Shown here: in pieces, positions 14,712-22,355 of the stretch | How the letters are laid out: each line of letters opens with the position of its first letter | How positions within the stretch are numbered: position 1 is the stretch's first letter | Assembly (NCBI GenBank): GCA_050292445.1 | Contig: JBNKLQ010000041.1 | Span: forward strand, 1 to 30,573 | Reading direction: 5' to 3' | Length of the DNA: 30,573 nt | Origin: Leptofilum sp050292445 | GTDB lineage: Bacteria > Chloroflexota > Anaerolineae > Promineifilales > Promineifilaceae | Position numbers and translations under genes: made by a program | The notes under the pieces: model-generated | Told to the model about the DNA's origin: nothing | The model's database searches: none | Seen by the model: only the letters and a program-made list of their open reading frames with translations

Positions 14712-15001
14712 CACTAAGGTCAATACATTTTCCCCAAGCCCAAGGGAAACCACAATACACCCGCAATCTGTTCCAAATTGAATGGAACACCCTTCCCCCA
14801 TGATGAAATAAGAAAAACTGGCAAAAATCGGTTCAAGAGACGCGATTTGTAACGCAATCTGAGACAGTCAGCAGACACGCCACGGATATACTGTCCAACC
14901 TGATCAAATAGTTCTCGGAGAATCTACACAAACAACCAAAAAAAGAGAACCTTGATCCGCTTTTTCATGTTCATTGTCATTGGAAAGGGAAGATTATCAC
15001 G
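14712..15001. other. Upstream region of the LacI-type gene
   Basis: About 290 bp without a gene. Two further small inverted repeats are present: TTTCCC/GGGAAA around 14729-14749 and TGTTCCA (14769-14775) with TGGAACA (14783-14789). The latter could be an operator or a small hairpin. AACCGATT-type half-sites occur here on the minus strand (near 14826) and again before the binding-protein gene (near 16052), which would fit autoregulation by the LacI protein, but this is weak. A purine stretch GGAAAGGGAAG precedes ATG 15002. Confidence 0.35.
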
Positions 15002-16012
15002 ATGAGCGCCACAATCCGCGACGTTGCCAAATATGCCAATGTTGGCGTTGGAACGGTTTCCAGGGTGATTAACGCCAGTGAATCAGTCAGTGCGGCCACC
15101 CGGCAAAAAGTTCTGGCCGTGATTGAGGAGCTGAACTATGTTCCAAACCCCAACGCACGCCGTTTGTCAACAGGCCGGACTATGACCATTGGCGTGATGG
15201 CTCCTTTCTTTTCTCGTGAATCAGTCATCGAGCGGCTGCGTGGCACAGAACCTGTCATATCAAAATCTGGCTACAGCTTAAACCTGTTTAAAGTAGCTAC
15301 ACCGCGCCACGGTCAATCACATGAGCTATACGGGAATTATACTCATGCACAAATTGATGGGCTGCTTGTTATTGGTTGTATTCCCAGCGAGGTTGAGATC
15401 AAACGTTTATCAGAAGCGCAAATTCCTATTGTCACAATAGATGCAAAAATCCCAAAAGTCAGCAGCGTCGATATTGATAATGTGCAGGGAGGCATGCAGG
15501 CCACACAGCACCTCATCGGTTTAGGTCATCAGAAAATTGGTTTTGTTAGTGGCCCGAGGGAAAAGGCTCAAGAAGATAGTGCCAATATTAAGCGATACGC
15601 CGGTTATTTAGGTGCCTTGCGTAAAGCGCGGATTTCAAATGTGCCGGCGTATGAATTGACGGAGGGAAACGGCCGTTATGAAGGCTACACAATGGCCAAA
15701 AAACTGCTTAGCTTAGCAGACCCGCCAACCGCCATCGTGGCCGCAACGGATAAACTCGCTGTTGGGGTTTTACGGGCAGCGCAGGAATTCAATATCAGGG
15801 TTCCGTATGAATTGTCAGTGATTGGGTTTAACGACGTCGAAATGGCAGAGTATGTTAATTTGACAACTGTTCATCAGCCACTTTTTGAATCTGGGAAGAT
15901 GGCGATGACCTTGCTGCTGGAGCATCTGGAAACACCTTCACTGCCTCCCAGGGAAATGCGGCTGCCAACCAAAGTGATTGTGCGGGGGACAACGGCCGTA
16001 CCCCGTTTATAA
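15002..16012 (+). CDS. LacI/GalR-family transcriptional repressor
   Basis: A 336-residue regulator of normal family length. The N-terminal helix-turn-helix and hinge read TIRDVAKYANVGVGTVSRVIN, then VPNPNARRLSTGRT (about 3-60). The rest is the periplasmic-binding-protein-like effector domain, with TIGVMAPFFSRESV, DIDNVQGGMQATQHLIGLGH, KIGFVSGP, AIVAATDKLAVGVLRAAQE and ELSVIGFNDVEMAEYVNLTTV. Members of this family bind palindromic operators and release them when a sugar binds. It lies directly upstream of a sugar ABC transporter and a GH13 glucosidase on the same strand, so these are its probable targets. The ligand is probably an alpha-glucoside. The start ATG 15002 gives the standard N-terminus; its ribosome binding site is poorly spaced. 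Confidence 0.95.
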   Translation: MSATIRDVAKYANVGVGTVSRVINASESVSAATRQKVLAVIEELNYVPNPNARRLSTGRTMTIGVMAPFFSRESVIERLRGTEPVISKSGYSLNLFKVATPRHGQSHELYGNYTHAQIDGLLVIGCIPSEVEIKRLSEAQIPIVTIDAKIPKVSSVDIDNVQGGMQATQHLIGLGHQKIGFVSGPREKAQEDSANIKRYAGYLGALRKARISNVPAYELTEGNGRYEGYTMAKKLLSLADPPTAIVAATDKLAVGVLRAAQEFNIRVPYELSVIGFNDVEMAEYVNLTTVHQPLFESGKMAMTLLLEHLETPSLPPREMRLPTKVIVRGTTAVPRL

Positions 16013-16022
16013 ATTCAATTTT

Positions 16023-16096
16023 AAGGAGGTAAGAAGATACATAATCAACCAAACCGATTGCCAATTTATAACATTTAGTTTAAGAAAATAAAGGAG
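16023..16096 (+). promoter_or_regulatory. Leader of the binding-protein gene: orphan Shine-Dalgarno and the functional ribosome binding site
   Basis: AAGGAGGT at 16023-16030 matches the anti-Shine-Dalgarno perfectly but has no ATG, GTG or TTG at a usable distance. A second site, AAGGAG at 16091-16096, serves the binding protein. It is 1 nt from ATG 16098 and 10 nt from ATG 16107, so the second ATG is the more credible start. Confidence 0.5.
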
Positions 16097-16106
16097 AATG
16101 AAGAAA

Positions 16107-17501
16107 ATGTTCAATAAAAAAGCTTATCTATCGTTCCTGTTTGCCTTGTTGTTGCTCGTTCTGGCTGCCTGTGGCGGTGGCGCTGAACCAGCCGCCGAAG
16201 AAGCGGCGCCTGCCGAAGAAGCAGCGCCTGCCGAAGAAGCGGCACCTGCTGAAGAGGAAATGGCCGAAGAAGCTATGGCAGAAGACGAAGAAATTGTCCT
16301 CAACGCCTATGTTAACGGCGCCAATGACCAGGCACACACGGATTGGGTCATCGCTGAGTTCGAGGCGGCGCACCCGGGTGTGACGGTTAACTTCGTTACC
16401 GCCGGTGAAGTGGTTGAGGATCGCCTGGGCATCTACCTCCAAATCTTTGAAGCCCAATCCCCAGAGCTAGACATCGCTCTGATTGACGTGATCTGGCCCG
16501 GTGACCTGGCTGAACACTTTGTTGACCTCAATGAATACGGTGCCGCTGATGTGATTGATGCCCACTTCCCGGCCATCGTGGAAAACAACACAGTTGACGG
16601 CAGGCTGATTGGTATCCCCTACTTCACCGATGCCGGTCTGCTCTACTACCGCACAGACCTCCTTGAAAAATATGGCTACGATAGTCCACCCGCTACCTGG
16701 GATGAACTGGAAGAAATGGCCACGACCATCCAGGAAGGTGAACGCGCCGAGAATCCTGATTTTGACGGCTTCGTCTGGCAGGGACGTGCCTATGAGGGTT
16801 TGACCTGTGACGCCCTTGAGTGGGTTGACTCACACGGTGGCGGTTCGATTGTCAGTTCAGACGGCGTCATCACCATTAATAATGACAATGCCATTGCTGC
16901 TCTCGAACGTGCGGCCGGTTGGGTCGGCACTATCTCTCCAGTCGGTGTAACCGACTACGCTGAAGAAGATGCTCGTAACCAATGGCAAGCTGGTAACGCT
17001 GCCTTCATGCGCAACTGGCCATACGCGTACTCGCTAGGTAACCTGGAAGACAGTTCCATTGCGGGCAACTTTGACGTAGCCTCACTGCCTGCTGGTCCAG
17101 GCTCCGACAAAGGTTCTGCAACCTTAGGTGGTTGGCAGTTAGCTGTTTCTAAATACAGCGAACATCCTGAGCTGGCCGCCGAGTTGGCCCTCTTCATAGC
17201 CTCGCCTGAATCGCAGAAAGTGAACGCAATAGAGACCAGCCGTATTCCAACCATCATGTCACTTTACGAGGATGAAGAAATCCTGGCTGAGTATCCCTGG
17301 TTTGCCAACTTACTGCCCGTCTTCACCAGCGCTGTCGCTCGCCCCTCAACGGCTACTGCGCCACAGTACAGCGATACCTCAGCGCTCTTCTTTAACGCCG
17401 TGAACTCTGTGCTAATTGGTGATGCAGATGCGGATGCAGCGCTGGCTGAACTTGAGCTGGAACTGGAAGACTTGCTCGGCTTTGAAACCGGGGCACCATA
17501 A
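16107..17501 (+). CDS. Sugar ABC transporter substrate-binding lipoprotein (family 1)
   Basis: The secreted receptor of the ABC importer, anchored by lipid. The signal peptide FLFALLLLVLAAC ends in a lipobox (LAAC), with the acylated Cys at residue 22 from this start. A low-complexity Ala/Glu/Pro linker (AEEAAP repeats) follows and then an extracellular solute-binding domain: VLNAYVNGANDQAHTDWVI, FEAAHPGVTVNFV, DIALIDVIWPGDLAEHFVDL, IPYFTDAGLLYYRTDLLEKYG, and near the end GGWQLAVSKYSEHPELAAELALFIASPE. These are typical of maltose/trehalose/multiple-sugar binding proteins. The start at 16107 is preferred over 16098 because of the ribosome binding site spacing. It contains no ACGGCCGT palindrome over 1.4 kb and has regular codon use, which suits a highly expressed gene. 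A terminator-like hairpin after the gene should keep its level above that of the permeases. Confidence 0.95.
   Translation: MFNKKAYLSFLFALLLLVLAACGGGAEPAAEEAAPAEEAAPAEEAAPAEEEMAEEAMAEDEEIVLNAYVNGANDQAHTDWVIAEFEAAHPGVTVNFVTAGEVVEDRLGIYLQIFEAQSPELDIALIDVIWPGDLAEHFVDLNEYGAADVIDAHFPAIVENNTVDGRLIGIPYFTDAGLLYYRTDLLEKYGYDSPPATWDELEEMATTIQEGERAENPDFDGFVWQGRAYEGLTCDALEWVDSHGGGSIVSSDGVITINNDNAIAALERAAGWVGTISPVGVTDYAEEDARNQWQAGNAAFMRNWPYAYSLGNLEDSSIAGNFDVASLPAGPGSDKGSATLGGWQLAVSKYSEHPELAAELALFIASPESQKVNAIETSRIPTIMSLYEDEEILAEYPWFANLLPVFTSAVARPSTATAPQYSDTSALFFNAVNSVLIGDADADAALAELELELEDLLGFETGAP
16194..16259 (+). repeat. 18-bp tandem repeat encoding the lipoprotein linker
   Basis: Three near-identical 18-bp units at 16194, 16212 and 16230 (GCCGAAGAAGCGGCGCCT and variants), plus a partial fourth, encode repeated Ala-Glu-Glu-Ala-Ala-Pro. 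They set the length of the flexible tether between the lipid anchor and the binding domain, and are likely to vary between strains. Confidence 0.8.
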
Positions 17502-17516
17502 CCTCGCCAAGCATTC

Positions 17517-17552
17517 GTTACCGATTAATCGGTAACCAACTCTAATCGAGTT
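17517..17552. repeat. Perfect 20-bp palindrome plus small hairpin after the binding-protein gene
   Basis: Positions 17517-17536 read the same on both strands; the core is ACCGATTAATCGGT. Directly after it AACTC (17538-17542) and GAGTT (17548-17552) form a second small hairpin with loop TAATC. The core resembles the GGTAATCGGT repeats in the tRNA spacer at 9523-9594, so it may belong to the same intergenic family. It could also be an operator for the LacI protein. Confidence 0.5.
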
Positions 17553-17564
17553 AGTTGAGAATTG

Positions 17565-17603
17565 TAGGAGCGAGGGGAAATAACCCTCTCGCTCCTATAT
17601 TTT
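17565..17603 (+). terminator. Intrinsic terminator/attenuator between binding protein and permeases
   Basis: A 13-bp stem (17565-17577 with 17585-17597, one G-T pair, arm TAGGAGCGAGGGG) with a 7-nt loop is followed by TATTTT. It sits within the ABC operon, so it is best read as a partial terminator that lets some transcripts continue into the permease genes. Confidence 0.75.
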
Positions 17604-17660
17604 CATCGCCGCGGCTTCAGCCCTGAGCATACCAGTATTAACACTTCTTGGAGGTTCCTT

Positions 17661-18776
17661 ATGAGTGCTATAAGCACACAAGACGTAACCGCGACACCAC
17701 AGAAGCCAAATAAGAACCAGCCCTCTGATTTGGCTAAAAGTGAAGAACGCTTAGCCTATTGGCTGTTAGCGCCGACCTTTATCATTCTGTTCGCTATCGG
17801 GTTCTACCCTCTCTTTTCTGTTTTTTACAATAGCTTTACCGATCGACAGCTAGCCAGTGCCCAACCGGTAGAATGGGTAGGATTTGAGAACTACTCCAAC
17901 CTACTAAGTATGACCATTACTGAATTGCCTCGTGAGATCAATGAAGAAACAGGTCAACCAGCGATTGATCCGGACACAGGTGAGCCTGAGTATTTGCTTC
18001 CGCTAGAGGTTCTCCCTCGTGAACCGCGTCGATTTCGTGAGCTTTCCCAATTTAATTGGTTTGGCACCCGTTATGTAATTGGTGCCACAGACCCTGACTT
18101 TTTGCTCGCTTTCACTGACACGGTGCGTTTCACCTTCTTCGCCATCATTTTGGAAACAATTTTAGGGTTAGGTGTCGCTCTGGTAGTTAATTCCAACTTC
18201 AAAGGGCGCGGGGGGATGAGGGTGGTGATGCTCGTGCCATGGGTTATCCCTACGGCCGTCTCATCTAGAATTTGGGAGTGGATGTTCACCTCGACCAGAA
18301 CGGGTTTATTTAATGTCTTGCTTCAAGACCTAGGCTTAGGTGATGGCCGAATCGCCTTCCTGGTTGCTGAAAATTGGCAGCTCCCCGCCATGATCATGAT
18401 TGACGTCTGGAAAACCACGCCCTTCATGGCACTCTTGATATTGGCGGGTTTGCAGCTTATTCCAAGAGACATTTATGAAGCCGCCGATGTCGATGGAGCC
18501 TCAACCTTACGCACATTCTTTTCCATCACTCTCCCCCTATTGCGTCCCACAATCGCGGTTGCTCTGGTATTCCGCACCTTAGACACCTTACGCGTCTTCG
18601 ACCTATTCCAAATCGTTCTAGCGCAAAAGCGATACTCTTTAGCCAGCTTCACCTACTATGAACTTGTGAATAATCAAGCGATGGGCTACTCATCAGCCAG
18701 TAGTGTGCTCATTTTCTTCTTGATTTTCATTTTTGCTTTCCTATACATTCGCTTCTTGGGGGTAACAAATGAGTAA
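17661..18776 (+). CDS. Sugar ABC transporter permease, MalF/UgpA type
   Basis: A 371-residue inner-membrane subunit. The first transmembrane helix is near residues 31-55 (YWLLAPTFIILFAIGFYPLF). A loop of about 90 residues, including EPRRFRELSQFNWFGTRYV, lies before the next helices, which is longer than in most UgpA-type subunits and recalls the P2 loop of MalF. The EAA loop that docks to the ATPase is EAADVDGASTLRTFF near residue 272. GGAGG stands 6 nt before ATG 17661. The 3' end overlaps the next permease by 8 nt, which indicates tight translational coupling and an equimolar pair. No ATP-binding subunit is encoded in the locus, so a shared MsmK/MalK-type ATPase elsewhere is presumably used. 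Confidence 0.95.
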   Translation: MSAISTQDVTATPQKPNKNQPSDLAKSEERLAYWLLAPTFIILFAIGFYPLFSVFYNSFTDRQLASAQPVEWVGFENYSNLLSMTITELPREINEETGQPAIDPDTGEPEYLLPLEVLPREPRRFRELSQFNWFGTRYVIGATDPDFLLAFTDTVRFTFFAIILETILGLGVALVVNSNFKGRGGMRVVMLVPWVIPTAVSSRIWEWMFTSTRTGLFNVLLQDLGLGDGRIAFLVAENWQLPAMIMIDVWKTTPFMALLILAGLQLIPRDIYEAADVDGASTLRTFFSITLPLLRPTIAVALVFRTLDTLRVFDLFQIVLAQKRYSLASFTYYELVNNQAMGYSSASSVLIFFLIFIFAFLYIRFLGVTNE

Positions 18777-19641
18777 ACAAGCCGATCCATTAGCTATTTT
18801 AAGACGAATCGGATTCTACATCATACTCGCAGTCGTCGTTATCTATATGATGTTTCCTTTCTATTGGGCCATCAACTCATCTCTTAAAACTGAGCCTCAA
18901 CTTCAGATGACCCCAGCCACATATATTCCCCGTGCGGTTGAGGACCAGACTATTTCATTCCACTTTGGCAACTATGCGGCCGTTTTCCAAAATGAGGTGT
19001 TTACTCGTGGGCTGCTCAACAGTGCGATTGTTGCCGGGACGACCACCGTTTTAGCGCTCATGATTGGGGCTTTTGCCGCCTTCGCCTTAGGTAAGTTACG
19101 CTTTAGGGGGAAACAGCCATCGCTCTACTTGATTTTGGCGATGACCATGTTCCCGGCCGTATCGGTCTTAACCGGTCTCTTTGGCGTGATTAGAGCGTTT
19201 AACATACCCGCCATAGGCAGTATGATCCTGACTTATCTGCTCTTCTCATTGCCGTTCACGGCCTGGGTGTTGACTTCCTTCTTTGAAGGGCTTCCTCGAG
19301 AATTACTCCAATCGGCACAGGTAGACGGGGCAACTCCCTTCCAAACCTTCTACATGATTTTGCTCCCTCTGACTGCTCCTGCGCTGGTTACCACCGGCTT
19401 ACTGGCCTTCATCGGGGCGTTTAATGAGTATCTTTTCGCCTTAACTTTCACCACAGTTGAACCAACTGCACGAACCGTTCCCGTTGCCATCGCTCAGTTT
19501 ACAGGTCTTGTGGCAAGACAGGAACCATTCGGTGAGATTATGGCGGCAGCCGTGGTGGTTAGTATCCCACTGCTCATCTTGGTGCTCTTCTTCCAGAGAA
19601 AGATTGTGGAAGGGTTAACGGCCGGTGCTGTAAAAGGGTAA
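18769..19641 (+). CDS. Sugar ABC transporter permease, MalG/UgpE type
   Basis: A 290-residue permease with six predicted helices, the normal size for MalG. Its first helix is IGFYIILAVVVIYMMFPFYW and the EAA loop is QSAQVDGATPFQTFYMILLP near residue 181; the usual leading Glu-Ala-Ala is Gln-Ser-Ala. Together with the upstream MalF-type subunit it forms the translocation channel. ATG 18769 overlaps the end of the upstream gene (ATGAGTAA) behind a GGGGG tract. The glucosidase gene begins 6 nt after the stop, so the imported substrate is most likely an alpha-glucoside. Confidence 0.95.
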   Translation: MSKQADPLAILRRIGFYIILAVVVIYMMFPFYWAINSSLKTEPQLQMTPATYIPRAVEDQTISFHFGNYAAVFQNEVFTRGLLNSAIVAGTTTVLALMIGAFAAFALGKLRFRGKQPSLYLILAMTMFPAVSVLTGLFGVIRAFNIPAIGSMILTYLLFSLPFTAWVLTSFFEGLPRELLQSAQVDGATPFQTFYMILLPLTAPALVTTGLLAFIGAFNEYLFALTFTTVEPTARTVPVAIAQFTGLVARQEPFGEIMAAAVVVSIPLLILVLFFQRKIVEGLTAGAVKG

Positions 19642-19647
19642 TTTTTA

Positions 19648-21276
19648 ATGAAAAATCATTTATCTAAAACGTATCATGCAGGTGGCACGGCCGATTTGAC
19701 ATGGTGGCAAACGGCCGTTTTCTACCAAATCTATCCCCGCAGCTTTCAAGATGCCAATGGGGATGGCATCGGGGATTTACAAGGTATTATCGACCGTCTC
19801 GACTATCTTGTGGAATTAGGCATTGATGCCATTTGGATCTCCCCCATCTACCCCAGTCCTATGGTCGATTTTGGTTATGACGTGGCCGACTACTGTGACG
19901 TCCATTCCATGTTTGGCGACTTGGAAACGTTTGACCGGCTGTTAGCAGCCGCCCATGACCTCAATCTCAAAATCATCCTCGACTACGTACCCAACCACTC
20001 TTCAGACCAGCATCCCTGGTTTCTGGAATCCCGCAGCTCGCGCGACAATCCCAGGCGAGATTGGTATATCTGGAAAGACGCAAAAGAGGATGGCGCTCCA
20101 CCCAACAATTGGGACGCGAATTTTGGCGGTTCCGCCTGGGAGTGGGATGAGCTGACGCAGCAATATTACCTGCACAGCTTCCTGCCTGAACAGCCAGACC
20201 TCAACTGGCACAATCCCGAAGTTGTCGATGCCATGCATAACGTCATTCGCTTCTGGCTCGGTAGAGGGGTTGATGGCCTGCGCGTGGATGCAATCGTTTG
20301 CCTGATGAAAGATGAGCAATACCGGGATAATCCGCCGGCCAAACCAGGGGGGCACTGGGCCAGTTGGGGCCATGATCTGGAACCACGCTACAGTGTCCTC
20401 CAGCCGGAGACTGTGCAAAAGGTGCGGCAAATGCGCCAGGTAATTGATGAATATCCGGATCGCATTCATATCGGCGAGACCGGTATCCCGGAATTTAGCG
20501 ATTTGATTCCCTACTACGGCCAACCGCTCGATGGTTATCACATTCCTTTTAACTTCACACTGCTCTATGCGCCGTGGGACGCCGCCCGGATACGTTGCCT
20601 CATCGAGGAATATTACGCTGTTTTGCCTCGGGGCGGTTGGCCCAACTTTGTCTTTGGCAACCACGATACCCATCGCCTGGCCACGCGTTACGGCAGCAAA
20701 AATCACCGCTCAGTGGGTATGCTGTTGCTCACTTTATGGGGCATTCCTACCATTTACTATGGGGATGAAATTGGTATGGCCGACGTTTTTATTCCCTTAG
20801 AGCAGCGGATTGATCCGTGGGGCATTAAAAAACCAAATACCGATCTCGGCCGTGACCCGGAACGCACGCCCATGCAGTGGGACGGTACCACCCATGCCGG
20901 GTTTACAACCGGTGAACCGTGGCTCCCGGTGGCTGATAATTATAAAATGGTGAATGTAGCGGCACAGTCGGCCGACGAGCATTCGACACTGAATTTTTAT
21001 AAGCAGCTGCTCCGGTTGCGTCGTGAGCTTGTGCCCCTGCATAACGGTTTGTTGGCTTTTTTCAACGATGTACCCCAAGAAGTGATAGCATATGTCCGCG
21101 AAGCCCAAGAACAGCGTCTACTTGTGGTCATTAATTTCACTGGAGAAACGCAAAAAATCGATTTCAGTGAGATTTGTTTGACTTCTAAGACAGTACTATC
21201 AAGCGAATTTAATACACATGAGGGGACTAATATTATCCTTCAACCTCACGAAAGTGTTTTATTACAGATTGAATAA
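19648..21276 (+). CDS. GH13 alpha-glucosidase / oligo-alpha-glucosidase
   Basis: A 542-residue cytosolic enzyme of glycoside hydrolase family 13, without a signal peptide. The (beta/alpha)8 motifs are all present: DYVPNH (112-117), GLRVDAI with nucleophile Asp214, IGETG with acid/base Glu277, and FGNHD with Asp340. The N-terminal VFYQIYPRSFQDANGDGIGDL is typical of the oligo-1,6-glucosidase/alpha-glucosidase/trehalose-6-phosphate hydrolase group. Such enzymes release glucose from the non-reducing end of short oligosaccharides such as maltose, isomaltose or sucrose. The residue after the region II nucleophile is Ala, as in alpha-glucosidases of broad specificity. Linkage preference cannot be read by eye. 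It lies 6 nt after the permease gene and ends the operon; a hairpin follows at 21304. Confidence 0.94.
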   Translation: MKNHLSKTYHAGGTADLTWWQTAVFYQIYPRSFQDANGDGIGDLQGIIDRLDYLVELGIDAIWISPIYPSPMVDFGYDVADYCDVHSMFGDLETFDRLLAAAHDLNLKIILDYVPNHSSDQHPWFLESRSSRDNPRRDWYIWKDAKEDGAPPNNWDANFGGSAWEWDELTQQYYLHSFLPEQPDLNWHNPEVVDAMHNVIRFWLGRGVDGLRVDAIVCLMKDEQYRDNPPAKPGGHWASWGHDLEPRYSVLQPETVQKVRQMRQVIDEYPDRIHIGETGIPEFSDLIPYYGQPLDGYHIPFNFTLLYAPWDAARIRCLIEEYYAVLPRGGWPNFVFGNHDTHRLATRYGSKNHRSVGMLLLTLWGIPTIYYGDEIGMADVFIPLEQRIDPWGIKKPNTDLGRDPERTPMQWDGTTHAGFTTGEPWLPVADNYKMVNVAAQSADEHSTLNFYKQLLRLRRELVPLHNGLLAFFNDVPQEVIAYVREAQEQRLLVVINFTGETQKIDFSEICLTSKTVLSSEFNTHEGTNIILQPHESVLLQIE

Positions 21277-21303
21277 CGGGAGTATTAGATAACACGAATG
21301 AAA

Positions 21304-21333
21304 GGAACACGGATGGAGAATTATCCGTGTTCC
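21304..21333. terminator. Hairpin between convergent genes, probable bidirectional terminator
   Basis: GGAACACGGAT (21304-21314) pairs perfectly with ATCCGTGTTCC (21323-21333) across an 8-nt loop. It sits between the end of the glucosidase gene and the end of the minus-strand CBS gene. No clear T run follows, so strength as an intrinsic terminator is uncertain. Confidence 0.55.
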
Positions 21334-21338
21334 ACTTA

Positions 21339-21806
21339 TTAGTCGCCCTCGTAATGCGTATACGGTTTGGTTGAATCTTCCTGGCTTTGCCGCCAATTGT
21401 GGGCCACCATACGAAAAATATCTGATTCCGTAATAATGCCCACAAGCTTCCCGGTGGTATCTACCACGGGCAAGCCGCTAATTTTGCGGGTGAACATGAT
21501 GTCGGCCGCCTCGCCAATGGTGGCCTCTGGTGAAATGAATTGGGTTGCTTTGGTCATCACTTTACCAAGCGTGAGGTTAGCTAAAAGGTAATTCAACTCC
21601 CAGGTGCTTAGCGAAGTCGCCGCAGAAGGGCGTGCTTCGCGAATATCGCCATGGGTCACAATGCCTACGAGACGGCCGTTTTCCACCACAGGCAAACGAC
21701 GAATTTTATGCTGGCGCATTAAGGCATCAGCTTCTAATAACCCCAAATCAGGCGAACCCATTATCACATCCCGGGTCATCCAATCTTTCACCAGTTCAAG
21801 TCTCAT
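21339..21806 (-). CDS. Two-CBS-domain protein
   Basis: About 155 residues forming one Bateman module. CBS 1 is VKDWMTRDVIMGSPDLGLLEADALM ... IRRLPVVENGRLVGIVTHGDI; CBS 2 is LGKVMTKATQFISPEATIGEAADIM ... ISGLPVVDTTGKLVGIITESDI. Such pairs bind adenosine nucleotides or related ligands and act as energy-state sensors, here without an attached output domain. I prefer ATG 21806 (MRLELV) because GAGGGGG stands 6 nt before it; a TTG five codons upstream (21821) overlaps that site. The gene overlaps the end of the VKOR gene by 11 nt, so the two are co-translated. A role in the disulfide system is not obvious; the link may simply be operonic. Confidence 0.9.
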   Translation of the reverse strand: MRLELVKDWMTRDVIMGSPDLGLLEADALMRQHKIRRLPVVENGRLVGIVTHGDIREARPSAATSLSTWELNYLLANLTLGKVMTKATQFISPEATIGEAADIMFTRKISGLPVVDTTGKLVGIITESDIFRMVAHNWRQSQEDSTKPYTHYEGD

Positions 21807-22257
21807 CTGGGTCCCCCTCAACTTTAGCCGCGCGCCAATAACTTATTGATAAGCCAAACAGCAGCACCACAAAAACGGCTGAAACCACACAATATTGACA
21901 AAATGCCCCAATCACAAAATACTCGAGTAGCGTCAGCCCCAGCGAAAACAAAAAAGCAAAACCAGTCACAGCCAACATCAACTCGGGAAAATAATCCATC
22001 AAAGGAAAATCCCAGTCACGTAACCAGGTCAATAAAAAAATAACCGCATATCCGGTTAAGCCAATAAAAGCCACTGGCACCGGTCCAATTGAAGCATACT
22101 GGGCACCCGGACCGCTTACCTGGCCGCAATCAAACACACTGCCCACAGAACAACCCACTATAAGCACACCCTCATGAAAAAGAAACAGGTAATATGCCAG
22201 CAACATCCCCGGCACGGACAGCAGTTGAATTAAACGAATTTGCCAATCTTGTTTCAT
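21796..22257 (-). CDS. Vitamin K epoxide reductase (VKOR) family quinone-linked disulfide generator
   Basis: A 153-residue membrane protein with four predicted helices. It has all four catalytic cysteines of the family: loop cysteines Cys36 and Cys44 (GCSVGSVFDCG) and the membrane pair Cys120-x-x-Cys123 (FCQYC), together with the conserved Ser/Gly loop (YASIGPVPVAFIGLTGY). Bacterial VKOR reoxidises a DsbA-like thioredoxin and passes the electrons to quinone, replacing DsbB in Chloroflexota, Actinobacteria and Cyanobacteria. The DsbA-like partner is encoded 98 nt upstream on the same strand. No thioredoxin domain is fused to it, unlike many cyanobacterial homologues. It has no Shine-Dalgarno; ATG 22257 gives the expected N-terminus. 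Confidence 0.93.
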   Translation of the reverse strand: MKQDWQIRLIQLLSVPGMLLAYYLFLFHEGVLIVGCSVGSVFDCGQVSGPGAQYASIGPVPVAFIGLTGYAVIFLLTWLRDWDFPLMDYFPELMLAVTGFAFLFSLGLTLLEYFVIGAFCQYCVVSAVFVVLLFGLSISYWRAAKVEGDPDET

Positions 22258-22355
22258 AGTTATTTGAGCTGAAGCAAACTTCTCCGACCGATCTATGGGG
22301 AATATTGCCTCAGCTTAATCGTTTCACCCCAACGTCGTTAGCCAATAAAAGTTGC

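Noticed and set aside
21796..21821. Longer start of the CBS protein at TTG 21821
   Set aside because: The TTG overlaps the Shine-Dalgarno of ATG 21806, which gives the usual CBS N-terminus.
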